In this document: positions 49,079 to 57,431 of the stretch, piece after piece
Layout of the letters: every line of letters begins with the position of its first letter
Position numbering within the stretch: position 1 is the first letter of the stretch
DNA from: Microlunatus flavus
Lineage (GTDB): Bacteria; Actinomycetota; Actinomycetes; Propionibacteriales; Propionibacteriaceae
DNA: 64,000 nt
Assembly: GCF_900110855.1 (NCBI RefSeq)
Contig: NZ_FOFA01000001.1
Coordinates: forward strand, 620,001-684,000
Reading direction: 5' to 3'
Notes under the pieces: generated by a model
What the model was told of the DNA's origin: nothing
Database searches by the model: none
The model's input: the letters and a program-made list of their open reading frames with translations, nothing else
Position numbers and translations under genes: made by a program

Positions 49079-51135
49079 ACCGTCCCCTGCCGAGCACTGT
49101 CGCTCGGCCCGCCCACCCGTCGATCGGCTCCAGGAACGCGCGGTGGGTCAGCCTCGGGCTCGCCCTCGTCCTCGCCCTGGCCGCGCTCGCGTCGTCACCC
49201 CTGTCGCGGCCCGTCCCGGCGGCCGCGGCGACGACCACGGTCACCAACCTGGCGCACCTCGACCTCCTGCTCGACGACGTGAGCCCGGCCGCGGTCGAGG
49301 GGCACACGACGTACCGGCTGGCCGAGGAGCCCGCGCTGCAGGTCCCGTGGACCTACGCCGACCGGAACGACGACGGCACCTACCGCCGCGTCGGCGGCGG
49401 GACGCTGCGGCCGGACGGGACCTGGACGCAGGGCGCCTTCAACAGCGACGACATCGCCCGCGCGGCCGTGGTCTACCTGCGGCACTGGCGCCAGACCGGC
49501 AACGGCGCCAGCCGGCAGAAGGCGTACGACCTGCTGCGCGCGACCGCGTACCTGCAGTCGACCACGGGTGCGAACCGCGGACGTTCGGTGCTGTGGATGC
49601 AGCCCGACGGCACGCTCAACCCGAGCGCGGAGCCGGTCGAGCTCCCCGACCCGTCGGACTCCGGCCCGAGCTACTGGCAGGCGCGGACGCTGTGGGCGTT
49701 CGGGGAGGGCTACGCGGCGTTCGAGGACGCCGACCCCGCGTTCGCCGCGTTCCTGCGTGACCGCATCCGGCTCTCGGTGCGGGCGCTGAACCGCGACGTG
49801 CTCGTCCGCTACGGCCGCTACGTCGAGGCCGACGGGCGCAAGGTCCCGTCCTGGCTGATCGTCGATGGTTCGGACGCCACCGCCGAGGCGGTGCTCGGGC
49901 TGAGCGCGTACGTAGGTGCGCGCGACGACGGCCTGGCGCACGACGCGCTGCGCCAGCTGGCCAAGGGCATCGCCGCGATGGCGTCTGAGCCGGACGGCTG
50001 GCCGTACGGGGCCGTCCTGCCGTGGGCGCAGTCGCGTTCGCTCTGGCACGCGTGGAGCTCGCAGCAGTCGGCGGCGCTGGCCCGGAGCTCGCAGGCGCTC
50101 GGGAAGCCCTCGCTGCTGAAGCCGGCGGTGACGGAGGCGGTGCGCTTCGACCCGACGCTGCTGACCAGCGACGGCGCCGACAACGGCTGGCAGCCCTCGC
50201 CGACCGACCGGGTGCAGATCCCGTACGGCGTCGACTCGCGCGTGCAGTCGCTGCTCGCCGTGGCCGAGGTCGGCGGCACGCGGCTCGGCCTCGACCTCGC
50301 CGGGATGGAGGCGGCGTGGTTCTTCGGCGCCAACCGTTCCGGGGAGCCGATGTACGACCCGGCGACCGGGGTGACGTTCGACGGGCTGGAGGTCGACGGC
50401 CGGATCAACCGCAACAGCGGCGCCGAGAGCACGATCCACGGGCTGCTGACGATGCTCGCGCTGGACGCGCACCCGGCGGTGCGGGCCCGGGCGACGGCGA
50501 CGACGGAGCTCGTGAGCCGCGACGGCCTGCGGGTCGTCGAGGCCGAGTCGGCGCTCAGCACGACGGGGACGGTGGAGACGCCCACCGCGTCGTGGACCGG
50601 CGAGTCGGCGTGGAGCGGGCAGTACCTGGCGCTGGAGAAGGGGCAGACCGCGCGGATCGTCGTCGGCGACGGGAACGCGCGGGTGCGGCTCGAGCCGGTC
50701 GCGTGGCAGGAGGAGGACGGCAGGGCCCGCAGCCGCTGGGAGCAGGACGGCCGGCGTCTCGGCACGCTGAAGCACCGCGTCGGCGACCAGGGCGTCACGG
50801 CCGCGCCGGGCGCGCTGCTCCCCCAGCGGCTCGACCGGACGGTGGTTCCAGCCGACGGTCCGGTGACGGTACTGGCGCAGCGCGGGACGGTCCGGCTGGA
50901 CGCGGTCCTGGTCCGCCCGCTCGTCTCCCGGCTCGTCCTCGCCGGCGAGGCGCGGACGACGCTCGTGCACTCGGCGTCAGGTTCGCGCCAGCGCGCCACG
51001 GTCGTGCCCGAGGGCGCCTCCGCCCGGCTGCGCGTCTACGACGCCAAGGGCAAGCAGGTCGAGAACCGGACCATCAGGAGCGCGCGCGAGGTGCGCCTGC
51101 CGGCGTACGGGGTGGCGGTGCTCACGGAGGATTAG
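49075..51135 (+). CDS. Secreted alpha/alpha-barrel-like protein with C-terminal beta module
   Basis: A 686-residue exported protein whose GTG overlaps the GH130 stop and has a GGAGGA ribosome site. Signal peptide to about residue 50 (LGLALVLALAALASS). Residues about 60-480 contain repeated helical pairs with aromatic/acidic clusters (ARAAVVYLRHW, SYWQARTLWAFGEGYAAF, PSWLIVDGSDATAEAVLGLSAY, NRNSGAESTIHGLLTMLALDAHP), like six-hairpin glycosidases. Residues 500-686 look beta-rich and possibly carbohydrate-binding (VVEAESALSTTGTVETPTASW). Probably a glycan-processing or binding protein of this operon. The family is not identified with certainty. Confidence 0.75.
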   Translation: MNRPLPSTVARPAHPSIGSRNARWVSLGLALVLALAALASSPLSRPVPAAAATTTVTNLAHLDLLLDDVSPAAVEGHTTYRLAEEPALQVPWTYADRNDDGTYRRVGGGTLRPDGTWTQGAFNSDDIARAAVVYLRHWRQTGNGASRQKAYDLLRATAYLQSTTGANRGRSVLWMQPDGTLNPSAEPVELPDPSDSGPSYWQARTLWAFGEGYAAFEDADPAFAAFLRDRIRLSVRALNRDVLVRYGRYVEADGRKVPSWLIVDGSDATAEAVLGLSAYVGARDDGLAHDALRQLAKGIAAMASEPDGWPYGAVLPWAQSRSLWHAWSSQQSAALARSSQALGKPSLLKPAVTEAVRFDPTLLTSDGADNGWQPSPTDRVQIPYGVDSRVQSLLAVAEVGGTRLGLDLAGMEAAWFFGANRSGEPMYDPATGVTFDGLEVDGRINRNSGAESTIHGLLTMLALDAHPAVRARATATTELVSRDGLRVVEAESALSTTGTVETPTASWTGESAWSGQYLALEKGQTARIVVGDGNARVRLEPVAWQEEDGRARSRWEQDGRRLGTLKHRVGDQGVTAAPGALLPQRLDRTVVPADGPVTVLAQRGTVRLDAVLVRPLVSRLVLAGEARTTLVHSASGSRQRATVVPEGASARLRVYDAKGKQVENRTIRSAREVRLPAYGVAVLTED

Positions 51136-51208
51136 GCCGCTCCGACGGACACCACCGGCGGCACGGCGGACAACAGCTCGGACAACACCGGTCTGGCGTC
51201 CTGATGAC

Positions 51209-52087
51209 GTGTCATCGCTGCAGGACGAGGTCCGACGGCTGGTCGACCGCGACGCAGTGGTGGCCCGGGCTGACCACCCGTCGCTCGTCGGCGCCATCGG
51301 GCGGATGGTGCGCGCCGGGGAGCTGGTCGCCGTCGTCCCCGGCGTCTACAGCTCCCGAGCGAGGGCGCCGGAGCGCCTGGTCCGGGCCACGGCGCTGGTC
51401 GTGCGGCAACCCGATGCCGTGCTTGCCGGTCCGACCGCGGCGCAGCTCGGCTTCTGGCCCGGGTTGCGCGGCGAGACGGTCACCTACGCGCTCGCGCACA
51501 AGTGGCGGGCGCCGCCAGGCTTCTCGGGCAGCCGGCGGACAGTTCCGCCGGAGCTCGTGGTGCAGCGCGACCGCTTCCGGCTGACCTGCCCGGCGCTCAC
51601 GGCGCTCGACCTGTGCGACGACCTCGGTGGCGACGGCATCGACCAGGCGTTGCGCACGCGCACGGCGACGCTGCCCGGTCTGCACCACGCCCTCGAGCTG
51701 ACCGGGGGTCGTCGCGGCAACGGCGTGCGCCGCGCGCTGCTGCTCGACTCGCGGGACGAGCCGTGGTCGGCCGCAGAGCGGGTCTGCCACCGCCTCCTCC
51801 GCAGCGCGGGGATCGTCGGGTGGAAGGCGAACCTGCCCGTGCTCGTCAGCGGGCGCCGCCGCTACCTGGACGTCGGCTTCCGGCACCTGCACGTCGCGAT
51901 CGAGATCGACGGTCGGCTGCACGAGCGCGACGAGCACGTGTTCGAGGACGACCGCTGGCGCCAGAACGCGCTGGTCCTCGACGGCTGGCTCGTCCTCCGC
52001 TTCACCTGGCGCATGCTCGTCGAGCAACCGGACGAGGTGCTGGAGACCATCCGCCAGGCGCTCGCGATCCGGGGCGCGGAATTCTGA
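51209..52087 (+). CDS. AbiEi-like / DUF559 protein
   Basis: A 292-residue protein. The first 90 residues have the winged-helix plus LVAVVPGVYSSRA pattern of AbiEi-type transcriptional regulators. The C-terminal part (about 200-285) resembles DUF559, a PD-(D/E)XK-like fold: YLDVGFRHLHVAIEIDGRLHE and DDRWRQNALVLDGWLVLRFTW. Such stand-alone fusions are common in actinobacteria and their function is unknown; no AbiEii-like toxin is adjacent. The 3' end forms one arm of a 20-bp inverted repeat. Confidence 0.8.
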   Translation: MSSLQDEVRRLVDRDAVVARADHPSLVGAIGRMVRAGELVAVVPGVYSSRARAPERLVRATALVVRQPDAVLAGPTAAQLGFWPGLRGETVTYALAHKWRAPPGFSGSRRTVPPELVVQRDRFRLTCPALTALDLCDDLGGDGIDQALRTRTATLPGLHHALELTGGRRGNGVRRALLLDSRDEPWSAAERVCHRLLRSAGIVGWKANLPVLVSGRRRYLDVGFRHLHVAIEIDGRLHERDEHVFEDDRWRQNALVLDGWLVLRFTWRMLVEQPDEVLETIRQALAIRGAEF

Positions 52088-52094
52088 CCGCTCG
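52075..52094. repeat. Left arm of a 20-bp perfect inverted repeat
   Basis: CGCGGAATTCTGACCGCTCG; its exact reverse complement is at 52144-52163. The arm includes the last codons and stop of the DUF559 gene. Confidence 0.9.
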
Positions 52095-52143
52095 TCGACT
52101 CGTCGCGCTCACGCCGAGCGTGGGTGACCGGTCTCAGGTCGAT

Positions 52144-52163
52144 CGAGCGGTCAGAATTCCGCG
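52144..52163. repeat. Right arm of a 20-bp perfect inverted repeat
   Basis: CGAGCGGTCAGAATTCCGCG, 5 nt before the stop of the convergent siderophore-binding gene. The 49-nt spacer holds a small CACGC/GCGTG hairpin. The arrangement could form a bidirectional terminator. Confidence 0.9.
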
Positions 52164-52168
52164 GGAGG

Positions 52169-53152
52169 TCAGGAGTTCAGCGACCCGAAGGCGTCGGTGT
52201 AGCCCTGGAGGACCGCGGTGCTCGAGAGGTAGGAGTAGGGCGCGGCGGGCTTCCAGGCGAAGACGCGGCCGGCCTTGACCGCGGGGAGCGACTTCCAGAC
52301 CGCGGAGTCGCGGTAGCCCGTGTAGGTGTTCCTGGCGTCGACCAGGATGATGTCGCCGGAGTAGTCCGGCAGGTTCTCGTAGCTGACCGTCGCGAAGTAC
52401 TCGGTGGTCTTCGCGTCGACGAACTGCGCCCCCAGACCCTTCATGAGCGCGAGGTCGGGCGCCTGGTCGGGGTTGCCGACGTAGACGTTGTCCGCGTCGA
52501 AGCTGAGCGGCGCGACCTTCGCCCCGCCGGCCGCCATGATCGCGTCACCCAGGGTGCTGCTCGCCGCGTCGAACCCCGTCTTGGCCGACTGCGACACCGA
52601 CGGGTCGGCGCCCAGCTTCGCCGCGAGGTCGGTGAACGCCTCGATGATCGGCACCAGGCCCTGGTCCAGCATCTTCATGCCGAGCGTCGGGCACAGCGCC
52701 GCGACCTGGGCCTCGACCTTCGCGTCGAGGTACCAGAGCGTCTTGTCGTCGAACGACAGGTCGACCAGGAGCTGGGGAGCGATGGTCGCGAGCTTCTCGA
52801 CGCTGAACTCCCCGTACGAGGACCCGATCACGGTCAGCTGGGACAGGTCGAGGTTGCCGGCCTGGTAGTCGAGCTTGCCGTCGGTCATCTTGAGCTCGCC
52901 GTACGCGCCCTTGACCTTGATGCCGGCGTCCCACAGCGCGGCGGCGGCGGAGCTCTGGGCCACGACGTTCGTGGGCACGGGCGTGACGTCGATGACCTTG
53001 CCGCGGGCGTCGGTGTAGCGGAACGACGCGGCGCCCGAGGACGCGGCCGGGGCGCCCCCGCCGCGGGTAGAGGTGCCGCAGGCGGCGAGGACAGGGGTGG
53101 CGGCCAGCGCGGCCAGCAGGGAACGGCGGCTCAGCCGGGGCGTGCTCGTCAT
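52169..53152 (-). CDS. Iron-siderophore ABC substrate-binding lipoprotein
   Basis: A 327-residue FecB/FhuD-type binding protein. The signal peptide has a twin-arginine SRRSLLAAL and lipobox LAAC, so it may be exported folded. It is transcribed divergently from the FecCD permeases. The start has the ribosome site GAGGAG; an iron box covers its -10 (TAAGGT, 53181-53186). It delivers the Fe-siderophore to the permease pair. Confidence 0.93.
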   Translation of the reverse strand: MTSTPRLSRRSLLAALAATPVLAACGTSTRGGGAPAASSGAASFRYTDARGKVIDVTPVPTNVVAQSSAAAALWDAGIKVKGAYGELKMTDGKLDYQAGNLDLSQLTVIGSSYGEFSVEKLATIAPQLLVDLSFDDKTLWYLDAKVEAQVAALCPTLGMKMLDQGLVPIIEAFTDLAAKLGADPSVSQSAKTGFDAASSTLGDAIMAAGGAKVAPLSFDADNVYVGNPDQAPDLALMKGLGAQFVDAKTTEYFATVSYENLPDYSGDIILVDARNTYTGYRDSAVWKSLPAVKAGRVFAWKPAAPYSYLSSTAVLQGYTDAFGSLNS

Positions 53153-53167
53153 GGTCGTCTCCTCGAG

Positions 53168-53186
53168 TTAGGTGAGGCTGACCTTA
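53168..53186. promoter_or_regulatory. DtxR/IdeR-type iron box
   Basis: TTAGGTGAGGCTGACCTTA matches the known consensus TTAGGTTAGGCTAACCTAA at 16 of 19 positions. It overlaps the -10 of the binding-protein gene, so iron-bound IdeR should repress it. Confidence 0.85.
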
Positions 53187-53234
53187 CCGACGTGTGCGGT
53201 CGAGATCACCGTCCTCCGACCACGTCGTGGGACG

Positions 53235-53253
53235 AGAACTTAGGCTAGCCTCA
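53235..53253. promoter_or_regulatory. Second, weaker iron box half-site
   Basis: The right half, TAGGCTAGCCTCA, fits the IdeR consensus well and the left half poorly (about 12 of 19 overall). It overlaps the leaderless -10 of the permease operon. Confidence 0.5.
53246..53251 (+). promoter_or_regulatory. -10 box TAGCCT, leaderless permease operon
   Basis: TAGCCT, 7 nt, ATG at 53259. It lies within the second iron-box-like sequence. Confidence 0.65.
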
Positions 53254-53258
53254 CCTGC

Positions 53259-54320
53259 ATGGCCCTCACGGCAGAGCGCTCAGCGCCCACGCGCCGTACG
53301 CCCTCCCCGGCGGGCCGGGCCCCGGCGCGGCGGACCACCCCGGTCCTGCTCCTCGCGGGCCTCGCGCTCCTGCTGCTCGTCCTGGCCAGCCTCGCGATCG
53401 GCGCCCGCAGCATCGGCTTCGACACCGTGCTGGACGCCCTCACCGCCTACGACCCGACGAGCGCCGACCAGCTGGTCGTCGTCACCTCGCGCCTCCCGCG
53501 GACCGTCCTCGGCCTCCTCGTCGGCGCGGCCCTCGGCCTGGCCGGCTGCGTCATGCAGGGCGTCACGCGCAACCCGCTAGCCGACCCCGGCGTCCTCGGG
53601 GTCAACGGCGGCGCGGCCCTGGCGATCGTCCTCGGCATCAGCGTCTTCGGCGTCAGCAGCGTGTCCGGCTACGTCTGGTTCGCGTTCCTGGGCGCCGCCG
53701 GGGCCTCCGTCCTCGTCTACTCCGTCGCCGCCCTCGGCCGCGAGGGCGCGACCCCGGTCAAGCTGGCCCTCGCCGGCGCCGCCGTCACGGCGTTCTTCGG
53801 CGCCTTCACCACGGCGCTGCTGCTGAGCGACCAGTCGACGTTCGACCAGTTCCGGTTCTGGCAGGTCGGCTCCCTGAACGGTCGCGACCTGGGCGTCGCG
53901 GCGCGGGTGCTGCCCTTCCTCCTCGTGGGCGGCGTGCTCGCCCTCGTGCTCGGGCGCAGCCTGAACTCCCTCGCGATGGGCGACGACGTCGCCCGAGGCC
54001 TGGGGGCGAGGGTCGGCCTCGTCCGCCTCGGCAGCGCCCTCGCGGTCGTGCTGCTCTCCGGGGCGGCGACCGCTGCGGTCGGCCCGGTCGGCTTCGTCGG
54101 GCTCACCATCCCGCACGTCGCGCGCACCCTCGTCGGCAACGACTACCGCCGGATCCTGCCCGCCTCGATGTTGCTCGCGCCCGTCCTGCTGCTGGCCGCC
54201 GACGTCGTCGGCCGGGTCGTCGCCCGTCCCGGAGAGGTCCAGGTCGCCATCGTCACCGCCGTCCTCGGCGCGCCCGTGTTCGTCGCCCTCGTCCGCCGCC
54301 ACCGGCTGGCCGGCCTGTGA
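53259..54320 (+). CDS. FecCD-type siderophore permease 1
   Basis: A 353-residue permease with about ten helices. Family blocks: RLPRTVLGLLVGAALGLAGCVMQGVTRNPLADPGVLGVNGGAAL, here given by its ends RLPRTVLGLLVGA and NPLADPGVLGVNGG, plus GPVGFVGLTIPHVAR, the coupling region to the ATPase. Leaderless start. The stop overlaps permease 2 (GTGA). Confidence 0.95.
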   Translation: MALTAERSAPTRRTPSPAGRAPARRTTPVLLLAGLALLLLVLASLAIGARSIGFDTVLDALTAYDPTSADQLVVVTSRLPRTVLGLLVGAALGLAGCVMQGVTRNPLADPGVLGVNGGAALAIVLGISVFGVSSVSGYVWFAFLGAAGASVLVYSVAALGREGATPVKLALAGAAVTAFFGAFTTALLLSDQSTFDQFRFWQVGSLNGRDLGVAARVLPFLLVGGVLALVLGRSLNSLAMGDDVARGLGARVGLVRLGSALAVVLLSGAATAAVGPVGFVGLTIPHVARTLVGNDYRRILPASMLLAPVLLLAADVVGRVVARPGEVQVAIVTAVLGAPVFVALVRRHRLAGL

Positions 54321-55387
54321 CGACCTTCGCGCCCGCCGCCCGCGGAACCCTCGCCGCCCGCGTCGGCACCCCGTCCGTACGCCGCGTCCGACGCCACGCC
54401 CGCACGCGGACGGCCACCGTCTGCGTCGGCCTCGTCGTCGCGCTCGCCGTCGCCTCGGGCGTGGCGCTCAGCCTCGGCGACTACCCGCTCCCCCTCGCCG
54501 AGCTGCTGGCCACGCTGACCGGGCAGGGGACGACGGCGTCGAACTTCATCGTCCTCGGCCTGCGCCTGCCCCGGGTGCTGACCGGGATCCTCGTCGGCGC
54601 GTGCTTCGGGCTGTCGGGCACGACGTTCCAGTGCCTGCTGCGCAACCCGCTCGCCAGCCCCGACATCATCGGCATCAGCTACGGCGCCAGCGCGGGCGGC
54701 GTGCTCGCGATCCTGCTGCTGGGCTGGAGCGGCCTGCTCGTCTCCGGCGCCGCTCTCGGCGGGGCGCTCCTCGCCGCCACCCTCATCTACGCGGTCGCCT
54801 ACCGCGGCGGGCTGTCCGGCTACCGCTTCGTGCTCGTCGGCGTCGGCGTCTCCGCGCTCATGGTCGCGGTCGTGAACTACCTGATGACCCGCGCCGAGGT
54901 CTTCGAGGCCCAGGCTGCGCTCGTCTGGCTCACCGGCAGCCTCAACGGCGCCTCCGCCGGCCAGCTCCGCACCCTCGCCCTGGCCTGCCTCGTCCTCGTG
55001 CCGCTCCTGCTGCTCGCCGGCCGGACGCTGCTCGTGCTCCAGCTCGGCGACGACGTCGCCGCGTCGGTCGGGCTCCGGGTCGAGGCCGCACGGCTCGCGG
55101 TCATCGCGCTCGCCGTGGTGCTCGCGGCCGTCGCGACCGCCGCGGCCGGCCCGGTGGGGTTCGTGGCCTTCGTGGCCGGCCCCGTGGCCAAGCGGCTCAC
55201 CGGCGGCAGCGGGCCCTCGCTCGTGCCCGCCGCGCTCGTCGGCGCCCTCGTCGTCGTGGTCAGCGACGTCGCCGGCCAGCACCTGCTGCCCTTCCAGCTG
55301 CCCGTCGGCGTCGTCACCGCGGCCGTCGGCGCGCCGTACCTGCTCTACCTGCTCATCCGCTCCAACCGGGCGGGGGTCGGCGGATGA
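54317..55387 (+). CDS. FecCD-type siderophore permease 2
   Basis: A 356-residue partner permease (RLPRVLTGILVGACFGLSGT, NPLASPDIIGISYGASAGG, AAGPVGFVAFVAGPVAKRL). GTG start overlapping the first permease; the stop overlaps the ATPase ATG. Forms a heterodimeric channel. Confidence 0.95.
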   Translation: MTTFAPAARGTLAARVGTPSVRRVRRHARTRTATVCVGLVVALAVASGVALSLGDYPLPLAELLATLTGQGTTASNFIVLGLRLPRVLTGILVGACFGLSGTTFQCLLRNPLASPDIIGISYGASAGGVLAILLLGWSGLLVSGAALGGALLAATLIYAVAYRGGLSGYRFVLVGVGVSALMVAVVNYLMTRAEVFEAQAALVWLTGSLNGASAGQLRTLALACLVLVPLLLLAGRTLLVLQLGDDVAASVGLRVEAARLAVIALAVVLAAVATAAAGPVGFVAFVAGPVAKRLTGGSGPSLVPAALVGALVVVVSDVAGQHLLPFQLPVGVVTAAVGAPYLLYLLIRSNRAGVGG

Positions 55388-56214
55388 GCGCCGAGCACGT
55401 CGAACCCGCCGCGTCCCACCGCCTCGAGGCGCAGGGGCTCGTGCTCGCGTACGGCGACCGGCCCGTCGTCGACGACCTCTCCGTCGCGATCCCGGACGGG
55501 CGGATCACGGTGGTCGTCGGTGCGAACGGCTGCGGCAAGTCCACGCTGCTGCGCGGGATGGCCCGGCTGGTCACGCCGGTGCGCGGGGCTGTGCTGCTCG
55601 ACGGCAAGAGCGTGCACCGCACGCCGAGCAAGGAGGTCGCCCGCGTCCTCGGCCTGCTCCCCCAGGCACCCGTCGCACCGGAGGGCATCACGGTCACCGA
55701 CCTGGTCGGGCGGGGCCGCTACCCCCACCAGGGATGGTTCCGGCACTGGACGGCCGCCGACGACGAGGCGGTGGCCCGCGCGCTGGAGGCGACGGGCACG
55801 ACCGAGCTCGCGGACCGCCGGATCGAGGACATGAGCGGAGGCCAGCGCCAGCGCGTCTGGATCGCCATGGCCCTGGCCCAGGAGACCGACGTCCTGCTCC
55901 TCGACGAGCCGACGACCTACCTCGACCTCGCCCACCAGATCGAGGTGCTCGACCTGCTGACCGACCTCAACCGGCAGCGCGGCACGACGATCGTCGTCGT
56001 CATGCACGACCTCAACCTCGCCTGCCGCTACGCCGACCACGTGATCGCCATGACCGACGGGGCCGTCACCGCGCAGGGGGCGCCGCGGGCCGTGGTGACC
56101 CCGGAGCTGGTCCAGCGGGTGTTCGGGATCGCGTCGGTCGTCGTCGACGACCCCTTGTCGGGCACGCCGACGGTCGTGCCGGTCGGGCGCCACCACTGCG
56201 CTGCGTCGGCCTGA
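55384..56214 (+). CDS. Siderophore ABC transporter ATPase
   Basis: A 276-residue FepC-type ATPase: Walker A GANGCGKSTLL, Q-loop LLPQAP, signature MSGGQRQRVWIAMAL, Walker B VLLLDEPTTYLD, H-loop VMHDLNLA. It starts in the ATGA overlap. Completes the iron importer with the two permeases and the divergent binding protein. Confidence 0.97.
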   Translation: MSAEHVEPAASHRLEAQGLVLAYGDRPVVDDLSVAIPDGRITVVVGANGCGKSTLLRGMARLVTPVRGAVLLDGKSVHRTPSKEVARVLGLLPQAPVAPEGITVTDLVGRGRYPHQGWFRHWTAADDEAVARALEATGTTELADRRIEDMSGGQRQRVWIAMALAQETDVLLLDEPTTYLDLAHQIEVLDLLTDLNRQRGTTIVVVMHDLNLACRYADHVIAMTDGAVTAQGAPRAVVTPELVQRVFGIASVVVDDPLSGTPTVVPVGRHHCAASA

Positions 56215-56257
56215 GCCGAGAGGGGCGCGCTCCTCGCCCGCTCAGGACCCGAGCACC

Positions 56258-57316
56258 TCAGGCCGCGACGAGCACCTTCTCGTGGCGGGCGATGCGGGCC
56301 AGGTCGGGGTGGTCGGTGATCACCGAGTCCATGCCGGCGGCGAGGTGCACGGCGATCTCGCCCGCCAGGTCGCCCTGGGCCGAGGGGTCGCTGCCCCGGC
56401 GGAAGTCGAGCGGCAGGAAGCCGTTCTCGCCGCGGAAGGTCCAGCCGAACACCTCGAGGCCGACGTCGTGCGCCCGGTGCGTGACGGGGCTCGGCGCGAG
56501 CAACCAGCCGTCCGCGTCGCGCGGGATGATCAGCTCCTTCTCCAGCCCGACCGCGTCGGCGTAGCGGCTGATCTCGGCCAGACCGGGCGCGGAGAGCAGG
56601 TCGCGCCACGTCTGGGGCGTGCCCGCGGCCGTCTGGTCGTACGGCCCCTCGCACACCTCGACCAGCTGGCCGATGCGGACGTCGGACTGCTCGGCGAGCC
56701 GGCGCAGGCAGGTGGTCTCGAAGCTCTGCAGCATCACCGGCGCGTCGACGCTGGTGTGCCCGGCGGCCTCGAGCGCGGCCAGGATCGCCGGGACCGGGTC
56801 GAGGCCGATCGAGCCGAGGTAGGTGGCGTGCTTGACCTCGACGAGCAGGCCGACGGGACGCCCGTCCGTGGTCCGCGAACGGGCGGCCAGCTGGAGGAGC
56901 TCGTCGAACGTGACCAGGCCGAAGGCGCCGTCGAAGGCGCTGCTGCCGGGGCGCAGGTGGGGCAGCCGCTCGACGGCGCGGAGGGTCTTCAGCTCCTCGA
57001 GCGTGAAGTCCTCGGCGAACCAGCCGGTGCAGACGTGCCCGTCGACGACCTTGGTCGTGCGCCGGTCGGCGAACCGGGGCCGGCGGGCCACGTCGGTGGT
57101 CTCGCCGATCTCGTTCTCGTGCCGCACGACGAGCACGCCGTCGGCGGTCATCACGAGGTCGGGCTCGACGACGTCGGCGCCCTGGGCGAAGGCGAGCTCG
57201 TAGGCGGCGAGGGTGTGCTCGGGAAGGTAGCCGCTGGCGCCACGGTGCGCCACGACCAGCTGCTGGGGGTCCGTGTCCGGACCACTCGTCGCTGCCGCTG
57301 GGGCGGGAGAGAGCAT
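56258..57316 (-). CDS. Glycerophosphodiester phosphodiesterase
   Basis: A 352-residue GDPD TIM-barrel enzyme releasing glycerol 3-phosphate. Catalytic blocks: VVAHRGASGYLPEHTLAAY (His and Glu), VVEPDLVMTADGVLVVRHE (metal ligands and second His), and VLVEVKHATYLGSIG. No signal peptide with the 57316 start. That start has GGAG close by, and TGCGAT 6 nt before it could be a -10; the in-frame start at 57361 is the alternative. Confidence 0.9.
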   Translation of the reverse strand: MLSPAPAAATSGPDTDPQQLVVAHRGASGYLPEHTLAAYELAFAQGADVVEPDLVMTADGVLVVRHENEIGETTDVARRPRFADRRTTKVVDGHVCTGWFAEDFTLEELKTLRAVERLPHLRPGSSAFDGAFGLVTFDELLQLAARSRTTDGRPVGLLVEVKHATYLGSIGLDPVPAILAALEAAGHTSVDAPVMLQSFETTCLRRLAEQSDVRIGQLVEVCEGPYDQTAAGTPQTWRDLLSAPGLAEISRYADAVGLEKELIIPRDADGWLLAPSPVTHRAHDVGLEVFGWTFRGENGFLPLDFRRGSDPSAQGDLAGEIAVHLAAGMDSVITDHPDLARIARHEKVLVAA

Positions 57317-57431
57317 GGCTCCATCGCACTCCCGCCAGGAGACGGCGCGGTGTTCCGACACGCACGTCTGGCCGACGTGCGTGTGAACTCTGGGTGTCCG
57401 CGCTCAGCCTGCGCTCAGCATCGGAGCGGGC

